Assembly (NCBI RefSeq): GCF_032452875.1
Contig: NC_083868.1
Location: forward strand, 39,970,537 to 40,034,536
Direction: 5' to 3'
DNA from: Bos javanicus
Lineage: Eukaryota > Chordata > Mammalia > Artiodactyla > Bovidae
Length of the DNA stretch: 64,000 bases
Made by a program: the position numbers and the translations under genes. Below the pieces are notes generated by a model, which had not been told where the DNA came from, did not search any database, and saw nothing but the letters and a program-made list of their open reading frames with translations. Shown piece after piece: positions 22,928 to 32,374 of this stretch (position 1 is the first letter of the stretch; every line of letters begins with the position of its first letter).

Positions 22928-23135
22928 ATTATTACTGCTTAGTTCTGAAAATGTTAAATATACTTTATATAAGTCATTTGTGTACAAGTGATTGCAAATA
23001 TATTCTAATAGGTAGCTTGTTTTTCATTCCCTTTATGATGCTAGGAAACAGTAAGTTTTAAGTTTGCATGAAGTTTAACTTTTGTATTTTTTCTCATATG
23101 GATTGTGCATTTATTTTTGTATCTAAGAATCTATT
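22928..23135 (-). mobile_element. Old L1, antisense, part 3
   Basis: More of the same L1 (tgattgcaaatatattctaat, agtttaacttttgta, atatggattgtgcattt, atctaagaatctatt). It stops at the target duplication gaatctatt (23127-23135) and resumes at 26918 with acttaacccaag, exactly as in the L1 consensus. Confidence 0.75.
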
Positions 23136-23697
23136 TTCTGATTCTTAATCAGATGGCAGAGTATAAAGAATTGACCTCACCTCCTCTCATGAAGGCACAA
23201 AATCACAATTAAGTACTGAATAATCATTGACACCAAAGAGGGGAACCTACCAAACAAATATTTTACCTCCAAATAAAAGAAGTCACAATGGTAGGAGGAG
23301 GACTTTCATAATATAATCAAATCTTATATCTGACAGGTGGGTGATGCAGAGGTTCTCTTGTCCACTCTCACCACTTTTATTCAACATAGTTTTGAAAGTC
23401 CTAGCCATGACAATCAGAAGAAAACAAATCCAAAGTAAAAAAGAAGTGAAACTGTCACTGTTTGTAGATGACTTGATACTATACATAGAAGAGCCTAAAG
23501 CTGTGACCAGAAAACTACTAGAGCTCATTGATAAATTTAGTAGTTGCAGTATACAAAGTTAATAGAGAAATCTGTTGTATTTCTATACATTAGCAACAAA
23601 AGATCAGAAAGTGTGATTAAGGAAATCATTCCATTTAACATTTCATCAAAAGGAATAAAATTCCTAGGAATAAACCTAACTAAGGAGATAAAAATAG
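23136..23697 (+). mobile_element. Internally deleted L1: 5' UTR joined to ORF2
   Basis: The start of a sense L1 that inserted into the old L1 (target duplication gaatctatt at 23127-23135 and 26909-26917). Positions 23136-23340 match a ruminant-type L1 5' UTR (agatggcagagtataaagaa, cctcacctcctctcatgaag, gggaacctaccaaacaa). At about 23340 the sequence jumps directly to the RT domain (SPLLFNIVLKVLA), so most of the 5' UTR, ORF1 and the first part of ORF2 are missing. The RT box reads FVDD (LSLFVDDLILYIE). The frame is broken soon after by stops. Confidence 0.8.
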
Positions 23698-23908
23698 GCT
23701 TTCCTGGTGGCTCAGATGGTAAAGGATCTGCCTGAAATGCAGTATCACCCAGGTTCCATCCTGGGTCAAGAAGATCTCCTGCAGAAGGGAATGGCTACCT
23801 ACTTCAGTGTTCTTGCCTGGAGAATTCCCTGGACAGAGGAGCCTGGCGTATTACAGTCTGTGGGGTCATGCAGAATTGAGCATGACTGAGAAACTAACAC
23901 TTTCATTT
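23694..23908 (+). mobile_element. Bov-tA SINE in L1
   Basis: A full-length Bov-tA (ggctttcctggtggctcagatgg to gactgagaaactaacactttc) flanked by a 13-base duplication with one mismatch (taaggagataaaa at 23681-23693; taaggagacaaaa at 23909-23921). Confidence 0.92.
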
Positions 23909-24671
23909 TAAGGAGACAAAAGATCTGTATCTCAAATGCTAAAAGATGCTGATGAAAGCAATCAAAGATGACAGAGGGAAAGATATGTAATGGTTTTTGA
24001 CTGGAAAAGTCAATATTATCAAAATAGTATACTACCAAAAGCAATCTACAGACTCAATACAATCCCTTCAAGTTATTAATTTCATTTTTCACAAAACTAG
24101 AACAAAATATTTTATAATTTGTATGGATACACAAAAGATCCCAAATAGCCAAAGCAATCTTAAGAAAAATGGAGCTGGAAGAATCAGGCTCCTTGACTTT
24201 AGACTATATTACAAAATATAGTCATCAAAACAGTATGGTATTGGCACAAAACCAGAAATATAGATCAATGGAATAGGATAGAAATCACAGAAATAAACCC
24301 ACAGACTTATGCTCAATTAATCTATGACAAAGAATGCAAAAATGTACAATAGCAAAAAGACAATCTCTTCAATGAGTGGTGCTGGGAAAACTGGATTGCT
24401 ACATGTGAAAGAAGCAGAACATTTCTTTAACACCATACACAAAAATAAACTCAAAATGGGTTAAAGACCTAAATTTAAGTCCAGATACTACAAAACTCTT
24501 AAAGGAATACATAGGCAGAACACTGATAGAAATCACAGCAATATTTTTCTAGATCCACCTCCTATAGTAATGAAAATATAAACAAAAACAATTGGACCTA
24601 TTTAAACTTCAAAGTTTCTGTACAGCAAAAGAAACTAAACAAAAAGACAAACTACAGGATAGCAGAATATA
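23909..24671 (+). mobile_element. L1 ORF2 C-terminal region
   Basis: The sense L1 continues past the SINE. Typical ORF2 DNA blocks follow: taccaaaagcaatctacag, ggctccttgactttagac, gtcatcaaaacagtatgg, gtgctgggaaaactggat. The reading frame holds several stops and frameshifts. Confidence 0.88.
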
Positions 24672-25109
24672 GTACTTCCCTTATATACAAACAAGTTCCA
24701 TTCTAAGAGCATGCTTGTAACTCCAACAAAATTAGCCTAGGTACCCAACTAACACAATCAGCTAAATAGTACTGTAGTAGGTTTACAATACTTTTCACAC
24801 AAATATACATTGAAAACAAACACAAAAATAAACATTTTTAATCTTATAGTACAGCAGCTTAAAAATTACAGTAGTACCAGATCCATCACCACTGCTTTCA
24901 CTCTTGCTTTGGGACATCTTGGGATTGATATACACTATACTACTGTATTCTATACAGTACTTACAGTAAAGAATAAAAAAAAAGGAGAACCACTTGTAGA
25001 AGATGCACACACATGACAATGTAGAGTACCAGACACATGAGCAACTTACATGATTGGACATGTGAATGCATGTTTGCAACTTGAAGGTTCATATATAGAT
25101 GACTTACTG
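24672..25109. mobile_element. Tigger-type DNA transposon in L1
   Basis: A 438-bp non-autonomous DNA transposon. The left end (gtacttcccttatatac) and the inverted right end (aagtcatctatatatgaacc) are imperfect terminal repeats, and TA dinucleotides flank it (24670-24671 and 25110-25111). The insides (caacaaaattagcctagg, cccaactaacacaatcagc, ttgggacatcttgggattg) recall a Tigger family of laurasiatherian mammals. Outside it, L1 ORF2 runs on without loss. No transposase frame is present. Confidence 0.75.
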
Positions 25110-25111
25110 TA

Positions 25112-25333
25112 TAGCTATAAATGAAGCAACCCCCAAGGGATTAATCCCCAAAGTATACAATCAGCTCATGTAGCTCAATATCAAAAAAGCAAACAACCCA
25201 ATCTAAAAATGGGCAGAAGATTTAAATAGACATTTCTCCAAAGAAGACATAATGGCTAATAGGCATATGAAAAGCTCAACACTGCTAATTATTAGATAAA
25301 TGTAAATCAAACTACAATGAGATATCACAAGTC
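25112..25333 (+). mobile_element. L1 ORF2 3' end region
   Basis: The L1 continues: gggattaatccccaaagta, cagctcatgtagctcaata, tgggcagaagatttaaatag, catttctccaaagaagac. Confidence 0.88.
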
Positions 25334-25571
25334 AGATCAGATCAGATCAGATCAGTCGCTCAGTCATGTCCGACTCTTTGCAACCCCATGAATTGCAGCA
25401 CGCCAGGCCTCCCTGTCCATCACCAACTCCCGGAGTTCACTCAGACTCACGTCCATTGAGTCTGTGATGCCATCCAGCCGTCTCACCCTCTGTTGTCCCC
25501 TTCTCCTCTTGCCCCCGATCCCTCCCAGCATCAGAGTCTTTTCCAATGAGTCAACTCTTTGCATGAGGTGG
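25334..25571 (-). mobile_element. BovB 3' end, 238 bp, with GATCA tail
   Basis: A very short antisense BovB 3' end of the younger subfamily. Its tail is (GATCA)n, from 25334 to about 25355, rather than the AACTG repeat found in most copies here. It contains only the last coding part (LEKTLMLGGIGGKRRRGQQR) and the 3' UTR. L1 sequence resumes at 25574 (catcaaaaatcttatgaac). Confidence 0.92.
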
Positions 25572-25705
25572 CATCAAAAATCTTATGAACAATAAATTCT
25601 GGGAGAGTGTGGAGAAAAATAAACCTTCCACAGTTGGTGGAATATAAATTGGTACAACCAGAACAGTATTGTTCCATAAAAAAACTAAAAAAATAGAGCT
25701 ACTAT
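25572..25705 (+). mobile_element. L1 3' region
   Basis: The L1 continues (ggagagtgtggagaaaaataa, tccacagttggtggaatat, aatagagctactat). Its last 11 bases are the target duplication of the next SINE. Confidence 0.85.
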
Positions 25706-25996
25706 GCTGCTGCTGCTGCTGCTGCTAAGTCGCTTCAGTTGTGTCTGACTCTGTGCAACCCCATAGATGGCAGCCCACCAGGCTCCCCTATACCTGGGAT
25801 TCTCCAGGCAAGAACACTGGAGTGGGTTGCCATTTCCTTCTCCAATGCATGAAAGTGAAAAGTGAAAGTGAAGTCACTCAGTCATGTCTGACTCTTAGCG
25901 ACACCATGGACTGCAGCCTACCAGGCTCCTCCGTCCATGGGATTTTCCAGGCAAGAGTACTGGAGTTGGGTACCATTGCTACTATAGTATATAGCC
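25706..25996 (-). mobile_element. BOV-A2 SINE in L1
   Basis: A full dimeric BOV-A2 in antisense, with the (GCT)n tail at the left. It is flanked by the perfect 11-base duplication agagctactat (25695-25705 and 25997-26007). Between the normal 5' end of the SINE (gtaccattgc at about 25980) and the duplication there are about 17 extra bases (tactatagtatatagcc) that belong neither to the SINE nor to L1. Confidence 0.93.
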
Positions 25997-26007
25997 AGAG
26001 CTACTAT

Positions 26008-26679
26008 ACAGTCTATCAATTCCACTCCCAGGGGTACATTCAGAGAAAAACCATAATTTGAAAAGCTCCATGCACCCCAATGTTCACTGCAGCACTATGT
26101 ACAACAGTCAAGACATGGAAGCAACCTAAATGTCCACTGACAGATGAATGGATAAAGAAGATATGATACATACAAACTATGGAATGTTTAGACATAAAAA
26201 AGAATGAAATAATGTCATTTGCAGCAAGATGGATAAACCTCGAGATTACCATACTAAATGAGGTAAGTCAGAGAAAGACAAATATATGATATCCTTTATA
26301 TGTTGAATCTTAAAAAAAAATATATCCTACTGAACTTATTTGCCAAACTGGAATAGACTCACAGACTTCAAAAGCAGACTTGTGGTTGCTGAAGTTGGGG
26401 GAAACATGGGGAGGAAGGATACATTTGTAATTTTGGATTAATATATATACTATTATATATAAAATAGATAATCAATGGGGTTACTGTATAGCACCAGACA
26501 CTCTACTCAATATTCTGTAATAACCTACATGGGGAAAATCTGAAAAATATTTTATGTATGTACATATATATGTTTTTCAGATTTTATAAATTTATATATA
26601 TAAAATCTTTTTCAGATATATAACTGAACCACTTAGCTGTGTGCCTGAAACTAACACAACATTGTAAATCAACTATGAA
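26008..26679 (+). mobile_element. L1 3' UTR
   Basis: The L1 3' end region: aattccactcccagggg, agcaacctaaatgtccactg, tggaatgtttagacataaaaa, tttgcagcaagatggataaac. The A+T-rich 3' UTR ends in cctgaaactaacacaacattg. An inserted TA-rich segment lies near 26437-26620. Confidence 0.88.
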
Positions 26680-26873
26680 AAGTGAAAGTGGGTCAGTTGT
26701 GTCCCACTCTTTGTGACCCCATGGACATCACAATACATGTAATTCTCCAAGCCAGAATACTGGAATGGGTAGTCTTTCCCTTCTCCTGGAGACCTTCCCA
26801 ATTCAGAAATCAAACCCACGTCTCCTGCATTGCAGGTGGACTCTTTACCAGCTGAGCTACAAAGAAAGCCCAT
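26680..26873 (-). mobile_element. Bov-tA SINE in the L1 tail
   Basis: An antisense Bov-tA inserted only about 30 bases before the L1 3' end. Its tail is at the left (gtgaaagtgggtcagttgtg) and its tRNA-like head at the right (accagctgagctacaaag). Confidence 0.9.
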
Positions 26874-26908
26874 ACTTCAATATAAAATAAAGTAAAATTT
26901 TAAAAAAT
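26874..26908 (+). mobile_element. L1 3' end and A-rich tail
   Basis: The last bases of the sense L1 (acttcaatataaaataaag, then an A-rich tail). They are followed by the second copy of the target duplication, gaatctatt (26909-26917). Confidence 0.85.
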
Positions 26909-26917
26909 GAATCTATT

Positions 26918-27060
26918 ACTTAACCCAAGTTTATACTTTTATTCCATCTTTCAATAAAATTTTTATAGTTTTGTAATTCATGTTTAAGTATGTATTTTTA
27001 TAGTTATGCAAAAATATGTAGTTGTTTTACTATCATTCCATTAAAAGACTACACTTCTTT
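26918..27060 (-). mobile_element. Old L1, antisense, part 4
   Basis: The outermost L1 resumes with acttaacccaagtttatac and continues through tttttatagttttgtaattc. It joins exactly to 23135 once the inserted L1 is removed. Confidence 0.6.
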
Positions 27061-27109
27061 TCTTTCAATATGAAGTATATTTGAGCTTCATCCCCACACA
27101 TATTGGTAA

Positions 27110-27708
27110 AACAAAAGCCTGCTCTCTGTAGTCAAATAATGATGAAAGCGAAAGCCTAATAGGACATAAAAAATTTAAACAATAACGACTTTAACAAAAC
27201 AACAAAGGAAAACAGTAGCCCTGGTTCCAGACACACCAAAATGAGCTAAATGAGGTACACTGAGGTTCACAATGCCACAGTTTGGGTGGTATCAGAAAAG
27301 GCGAAGGATAAAGCCAAGTCTTCCATCACCATCCATGGCTAATAAGACATTCCCCATTGCCACAGTGTAATTGGAGAACACATGAGTAGCTTAGACATCT
27401 ACCTCCACTGACAGTAATAAGTGTTTCCTTCATCTCTATTCTGGGTTGGTGTCAGACCAGCTTAATAGATAGGACTTTCAAAATCATCTGGTAGCAAGTA
27501 CAAACAAGACCACTCCAACCACAGTGTCAGTAGGTACCATGTGAGAAGCTGAAACTTCAACTCCAGCTTAGCAGTAATAAGGAACCCCATCTATAGTATC
27601 ATCTGAGGTCACCTACCAGAAATGGGACAGTCCCCTTACTCTGCCAGGAAAAAAAAAAATCATCAAAAGTTAGTTAAAATGAAGATTTAAGTAAGATCTA
27701 GACACTCT
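27110..27708 (+). mobile_element. L1/HAL1-like 5' part
   Basis: Sense DNA resembling the 5' UTR to ORF1 zone of an old L1 or HAL1 element (tgggtggtatcagaaaagg, tggtgtcagaccagct, then aaagttagttaaaatgaag). It runs into recognisable ORF1 sequence after the SINE at 27709. No frame is intact. The 5' UTR part is less sure. Confidence 0.5.
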
Positions 27709-27817
27709 AGTGTTCTTGCCTGGAGAATCCCAGGGACAGAGGAGCCTGGTGGGCTGCCGTCTATGGGGTTGCACAGAGTCAGACATGACTGATGCAACTT
27801 AGCAGCAGCAGCAGCAG
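27709..27817 (+). mobile_element. BOV-A2 monomer
   Basis: A single 3' monomer of BOV-A2 (gtgttcttgcctggagaatcc to cagcagcagcagcag). The host sequence gacactct/ctcataac is split with only a short duplication (about 5 bases, actct). Confidence 0.9.
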
Positions 27818-28535
27818 ACTCTCATAACACAATATAAAAATATTCAAGTTCCTATGGAAAATTACTCTTCATACTAACAACCAGGAAAATATCAATCTAA
27901 AAAACAAAGACACTAAACTGATGCCAACACCAACACTGCAGAGATGTAAGTATTATCCAACATATATTTCAAATCATTCATCATGAAAATGCTTCAGTGA
28001 TCAATTATGAATACACATGAAACAAAAATCTTAAGAAACACAACATCTCAATATAGAAATAGAAGAAATAAAGGAGAATCAAGTGGAAACTTAGGAACTT
28101 ATATACACAAATCTAAAATGGATAGGCAAAATATCAAATAGAAAGGAAAAAAGGAAAGAATCAATGAACTAAAAGAGTATAATAAAACATATAATATGAA
28201 AAAAGAGAGGTAATACATACTAAAAAATTAACAGACCGTCATCTACCTATGGGAATATAACAAAAAGTCTAATATTTAAAACACAAATCTTTGCCACACT
28301 ATGTGGCTGAACTTCTTAAAACAAATGACAAAGGAAACTATCATGACAATAGCCAGTGAAAAATGACATCATATCCATAAAGGAAAAATTTGACATTAAA
28401 CTTTTCAAAAGGCATGAAGGAAGTCAAAAAGGTGCAGTAAAATATTTTTCAGAAACTAATAGAAAATAATTATCAATACACGCTTGATCAAGTGAAAATA
28501 TCCTTTGGAAGTAAAGGGGGATTAGTAAATGTATC
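27818..28535 (+). mobile_element. L1M/HAL1 ORF1-like region
   Basis: A degraded ORF1-type segment. The blocks agaaccaggaa-like caaccaggaaaatatcaatc, aaaatgcttcagtgatcaat, gaatacacatgaaacaaaaat, gaagtcaaaaaggtgcag and gtgaaaatatcctttggaag lie in the L1M/HAL1 ORF1 order. Many stops are present. Confidence 0.65.
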
Positions 28536-28705
28536 ATGTATTCCACTTGAACCCCATTGTCTAAGTGCCATGAACTTCTGAAGATACATATGAGCTGTGA
28601 AATATATGTACCTTTAAACTACTGCATATAGAATATAGATATTAATTTGAAAACACCAAATCAAAATAAAATAGAAAGAAATGATAAGCTATTTTGAACT
28701 CTTCA

Positions 28706-28952
28706 GTACTCTTGCCTGGAAAATCCCAATGATGGAGGAGCCTGGTAGGCTGCAGTCCATGGGGTCGCTAAGAGTTGGGCACGACTGAACGACTTCACTT
28801 TCACTTTTCACTTTCATGCATTGGAGAAGGAAATGGCAGCCCACTCCAGTGTTCTCGCCTGGAGAATCCCAGGGACAGCGGAGCCTGGTGGGTTGCCGTC
28901 TATGGGGTCGCACAGAGTCAGACACGACTGAAGCGACTTAGCAGCAGCATTC
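28706..28952 (+). mobile_element. BOV-A2 SINE, full length
   Basis: A complete sense BOV-A2: monomer 1 (cagtactcttgcctggaaaat), the linker (cactttcatgcattggag), monomer 2 and a short gcagcagca tail. It is flanked by the perfect 11-base duplication tgaactcttca (28695-28705 and 28953-28963). It sits at the left edge of an MLT2 LTR. Confidence 0.95.
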
Positions 28953-28963
28953 TGAACTCTTCA

Positions 28964-29380
28964 TGATGGTTAATTTTATATGTCAACTTGTCTGAGCCAT
29001 AGTACCCAGATGCTTGGTGAAATATTATTCTGGATGTTCTGTGAAGATTTCTGATTAACATTTAAACCAGTAGACTTTGTATAAAACACATTGCTCTTCA
29101 TAATGTGAGTAGGCCTCATCCAATCTATAGTAGAAAGCTTTAATAGAACAAAGAATGACTTCCTCATAGCCAGAAGGACTTCTGCTAGCAGACTGCCTTT
29201 ACACTAGAACTGCAATTCTTCCCTGAGTGCCTAGTCTACTGATATAACCCATTAGACTTTGTACTCACCATGTCTCCACAATCACTGGGCCAATTCCTTA
29301 AGATAAATCTATCTTTCTTTTCCTTCCTCTCTCTTTCATTCTGTTCTGTTTCTCTGGAGAACCTGACTAACATACTATCG
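28964..29380 (+). mobile_element. MLT2-like ERVL LTR
   Basis: A nearly complete ancient ERVL LTR. It runs in order through tgatggttaattttatatg, taacatttaaaccagtagac, ataatgtgagtaggcctc, gactgcctttacactagaac, gggccaattccttaagat (with aataaa-like sequence after it) and tctgtttctctggagaacc. It has no coding content. This family dates from early mammalian evolution. The SINE left of it marks the boundary. Confidence 0.82.
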
Positions 29381-29384
29381 ATAA

Positions 29385-29690
29385 TTATATGCCTAGATCT
29401 ATTAAATTTTGATACAGAGATGTTGAAGTATTAAACTATAAATTTGGATCTGCATAATTTTCTTTTCAATTATATCAGTTTTACTTTGCATATGTTGTAG
29501 CTCTGTTGCTTGGTGTATACATAATTACAATTGCTAGGTCTTCTTGGTAGATTAACACTTTTTCATTATTAAATAATATATGAATGACTTTTACTCCTGC
29601 TCCCACTCACCTATTAGTTTATCCCAGTGTAAGTTAGAACCAGTGTAAGTTAGAATGTACAAAGGCTCCATTTATGAGATATCTACTCCT
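29385..29690 (-). mobile_element. Probable L1 ORF2 piece, antisense
   Basis: Weak antisense L1 matches (gttgcttggtgtatacataat, gctaggtcttcttggtaga). A tandem pair cagtgtaagttagaa lies at 29627-29655. The assignment is tentative. Confidence 0.4.
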
Positions 29691-29699
29691 TTGGTTATT

Positions 29700-30424
29700 A
29701 AAAAAAAAAATCTAAATTTAAAATAATAGAAATCATACAAAGTCTGTTCTTGAAATCCAATGGAATCAAACTTAAATAACATAAGGATGAATAAAAAAAA
29801 TCTAAAGAATTGGAAACAAAAAAAACATATTTTAACAATAATCCATGGATCAAATAGGAAGTCTCAAGGAAAATCAAATAATACTTTGAACTGACTGAAA
29901 ATGAAAATGTTAACACAACATATCAGAATTTATGGGACTTAGCTAAAGCATTGTTAAGTGGTAAATTTCTAACAATAGACACATATATTAGAAAAGAGGA
30001 GAAATCTCAAATCAGTATTCTAAGATACCAACTCAAAAATATATAGAAAGAGCAAAATAAACCAAAGCAAGATGAATGAAACTAAATACAAGAAATTATG
30101 TCAATGGAATTAAAAACAGATATTAAATATAGAAAAGTAGTAGAGAGCTTGTAATTTTAAAAGTTCAAAAAAGTTTATAAACCTCTAGTAAGACTGAAAA
30201 TATGAGAGAAGGCTAGATTACTAATAAAAGAAATGAAAGAGAGGATATTACTATAGATGCTGAAGATATCAAAAAGGTAAAAATAGAATACTTTGAAAAT
30301 TTTCACACACACAAATTTAACATCTTAGATAAAATGCATTAATTACTCATAAATTGCAAAATCCTACAACTCATCAAATATGAAATACATAATTTGGATA
30401 GTATATAGAGTACAATAAGCAAAC
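29700..30424 (+). mobile_element. L1 ORF2, middle region
   Basis: A sense L1 ORF2 segment between the endonuclease and RT domains: tttgaactgactgaaaatga, aacatatcagaatttatggg, gagaaatctcaaatcagta, ggatattactatagatgctg. The frame is lost. This L1 continues at 31941 and 32375 after a BovB and a SINE. Confidence 0.85.
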
Positions 30425-31940
30425 AAACTGTACTCATTTCATATCCTAGCCAGGTAATGATCAAAATGCTTCAAGCTAGTCTTCAACAGTATGTGAACCA
30501 GGAACTTCCTGATGTACAAGGTGGATTTAGAAAAGGCACAGGAACCAGAGATCAAATTGACAATATCTGTTGGATCACAGAAAAAACAAGGGAATTCCAG
30601 AAAAACATCTCCTTCTGCTTCACTGACTAAGCTAAAGTATTTGAATGTGTGGGTCACAACAACTTGTGGAAAACTCTAAAAGAGATGGGAATATCAGACC
30701 ACTCTACCTGCCTCCTGAGAAACCTGTTTGCAGGGAAGAAGCAGCAGTTAGAACCAGACGTGGAACAACGGACTGGTTCAAAATTGGGAAAGGAGTACAT
30801 CAAGGCTGTATGTTATCACCATATGTATTTAACTTATATGTAGAGTACATCATACAAAATTCTGGGCTGGATGAAGCTCAGGCTGGAATCAAGATTGCTG
30901 GGAGACATATAAATGACCTCAGATATGCAGATGGCATCACCCTAATGGCAGAAAGCAAAGAGGAACTAAAGAGCCTTTTGATGAAAGAGAGATAGTGAAA
31001 AAGCTGGCATATAATTTAACATTCAAAAATCTAAGGTCATGGCATCCTGTCCCATCACTTCATGGCAAACAGATGAGGAAAAAAAGTGACAGATTTTCTT
31101 TTCTTGGGCTCCAACATCACTGCAGACCATGACTCAAGCCATGAAATTAAAGGACACTTGCTCCTTGGAACAAAAGTTATGACCAATCTAGACAGCATAT
31201 TAAAAAGCAGAGACATCACTTTGCCAACAAATGTCTGTATAGTCAAAGCAATGGTTTTCCACTAGTTGTGTATGAGTAGAAGTGAAAGTGAAATCTCTAT
31301 GTCTTTTCTGACTCTTTGTGACCCTATGGACTGTAGCCTACCAGGCTCCTATGTCCATGGGATTTTCCAGGCAAGAATACTGGAGTGGGTTGCCATTTCC
31401 TTCCCCAGGAGATCTTCCTGACCCAGGGATTGAATCCAGGTCTCCAGCATTGTAAGCAGATGCTTTACCATCTGAGCCACCAGGGAAGTCTCATGAGTAT
31501 GAGAGGTGGACCATAAAGAAGGCTCAGCACAGAAGAATTGATGCTTTCGAACTGTGGCACTAGAGAAGACTCTTGCGAGTCTCTTGGACTTCAAAGAGAT
31601 CCAATCAGTCCATCCTAAAGGAAATCAGTCCTGAGTATTTATTGGAAGGACTGAATGCTTCCTGAATGCTTGCTGAAGCTGAAGTTCCAATATTTCGGTC
31701 ACCTGATGTGAAGAGCCTACTCATTGGAAAAGACCCTGATGTTGAGAAAGATTGAGGTCAAGAGGAGAAGGGGATGACAGAGGATGAGATTATTGGATAG
31801 CATCATTGACTCAATGATTGGATAGCATCATTGACTCATTGAACATGAGTTTGAGCAAACTCCGAGATAGTGAAGGACAGGAAAGCCTGGAGTGCCGCAG
31901 TCTACGGTGTTGCAAAGAGTCGGACATGACTGAGTGATTG
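30425..31940 (+). mobile_element. BovB (older subfamily) with SINE inside
   Basis: A sense BovB, 5'-truncated just before the RT fingers (ctcatttcatatcctagcc), running to the 3' tail. It is of the older subfamily (agtatttattggaaggactg). The catalytic box is mutated to YADG (LRYADGITLMAES), and frameshifts break the ORF (remnants at 30645-30995 and 30649-30843). A Bov-tA splits it at 31270-31491. Flanking acaataagcaaa (30412) and acaatatagcaaa (31942) form a likely imperfect target duplication. A 30-base segment (gattggatagcatcattgac and following) is duplicated near 31791-31836. Confidence 0.9.
31270..31491 (-). mobile_element. Bov-tA SINE in BovB
   Basis: A full-length antisense Bov-tA (tail gaagtgaaagtgaaatctc; head accatctgagccaccaggg). 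The host BovB sequence tatgag occurs on both sides as a short duplication. Confidence 0.92.
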
Positions 31941-32147
31941 AACAATATAGCAAAAAAGAAAAACAAAACTACAGAACAATACCCATTATGAATATAGATG
32001 AAAAGATTCTTGCCAAATATTAGCAAATTAAAATCACATTATATGAATAATCATATGAATATAATTGTATGCTATGAGCAAATGGTTTTATCTTAGGGGT
32101 AGAAACTTCTCCAATATTTGAAACACCATCAATGTAAACTATGAAAC
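31941..32147 (+). mobile_element. L1 ORF2, RT region
   Basis: The L1 resumes after BovB: atgaatatagatgaaaagat, gccaaatattagcaaatt, gaaacaccatcaatgtaaac. Confidence 0.8.
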
Positions 32148-32149
32148 TA

Positions 32150-32374
32150 AAAAGGGCTTCCAAGGTGACCCTAGTGGTAAAGAAACCACCTGCTAATGCT
32201 GGAGACATAAGTGACATGGGTTCACTGTCTGGAATGAGAAGATCCACCCGAGAAGGAAATGGCAATCCACTCCAGTACTCTTGCCTAGAGAATCCCATGG
32301 ACAGAGGAGCTTGGCAGGCTACAGTTCATAGGGTCACAAAAAGTCAGACACAACTGAAACAACTTAGCACAGCA
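32150..32374 (+). mobile_element. Bov-tA SINE in L1
   Basis: A full-length sense Bov-tA (gcttccaaggtgaccctagtgg to gacacaactgaaacaacttag). The B box region is altered (gttcactgtctgg). Confidence 0.9.

Noticed and set aside
24795..25079. 94-codon minus-strand frame
   Set aside because: It lies within the Tigger-type transposon and has no transposase resemblance.
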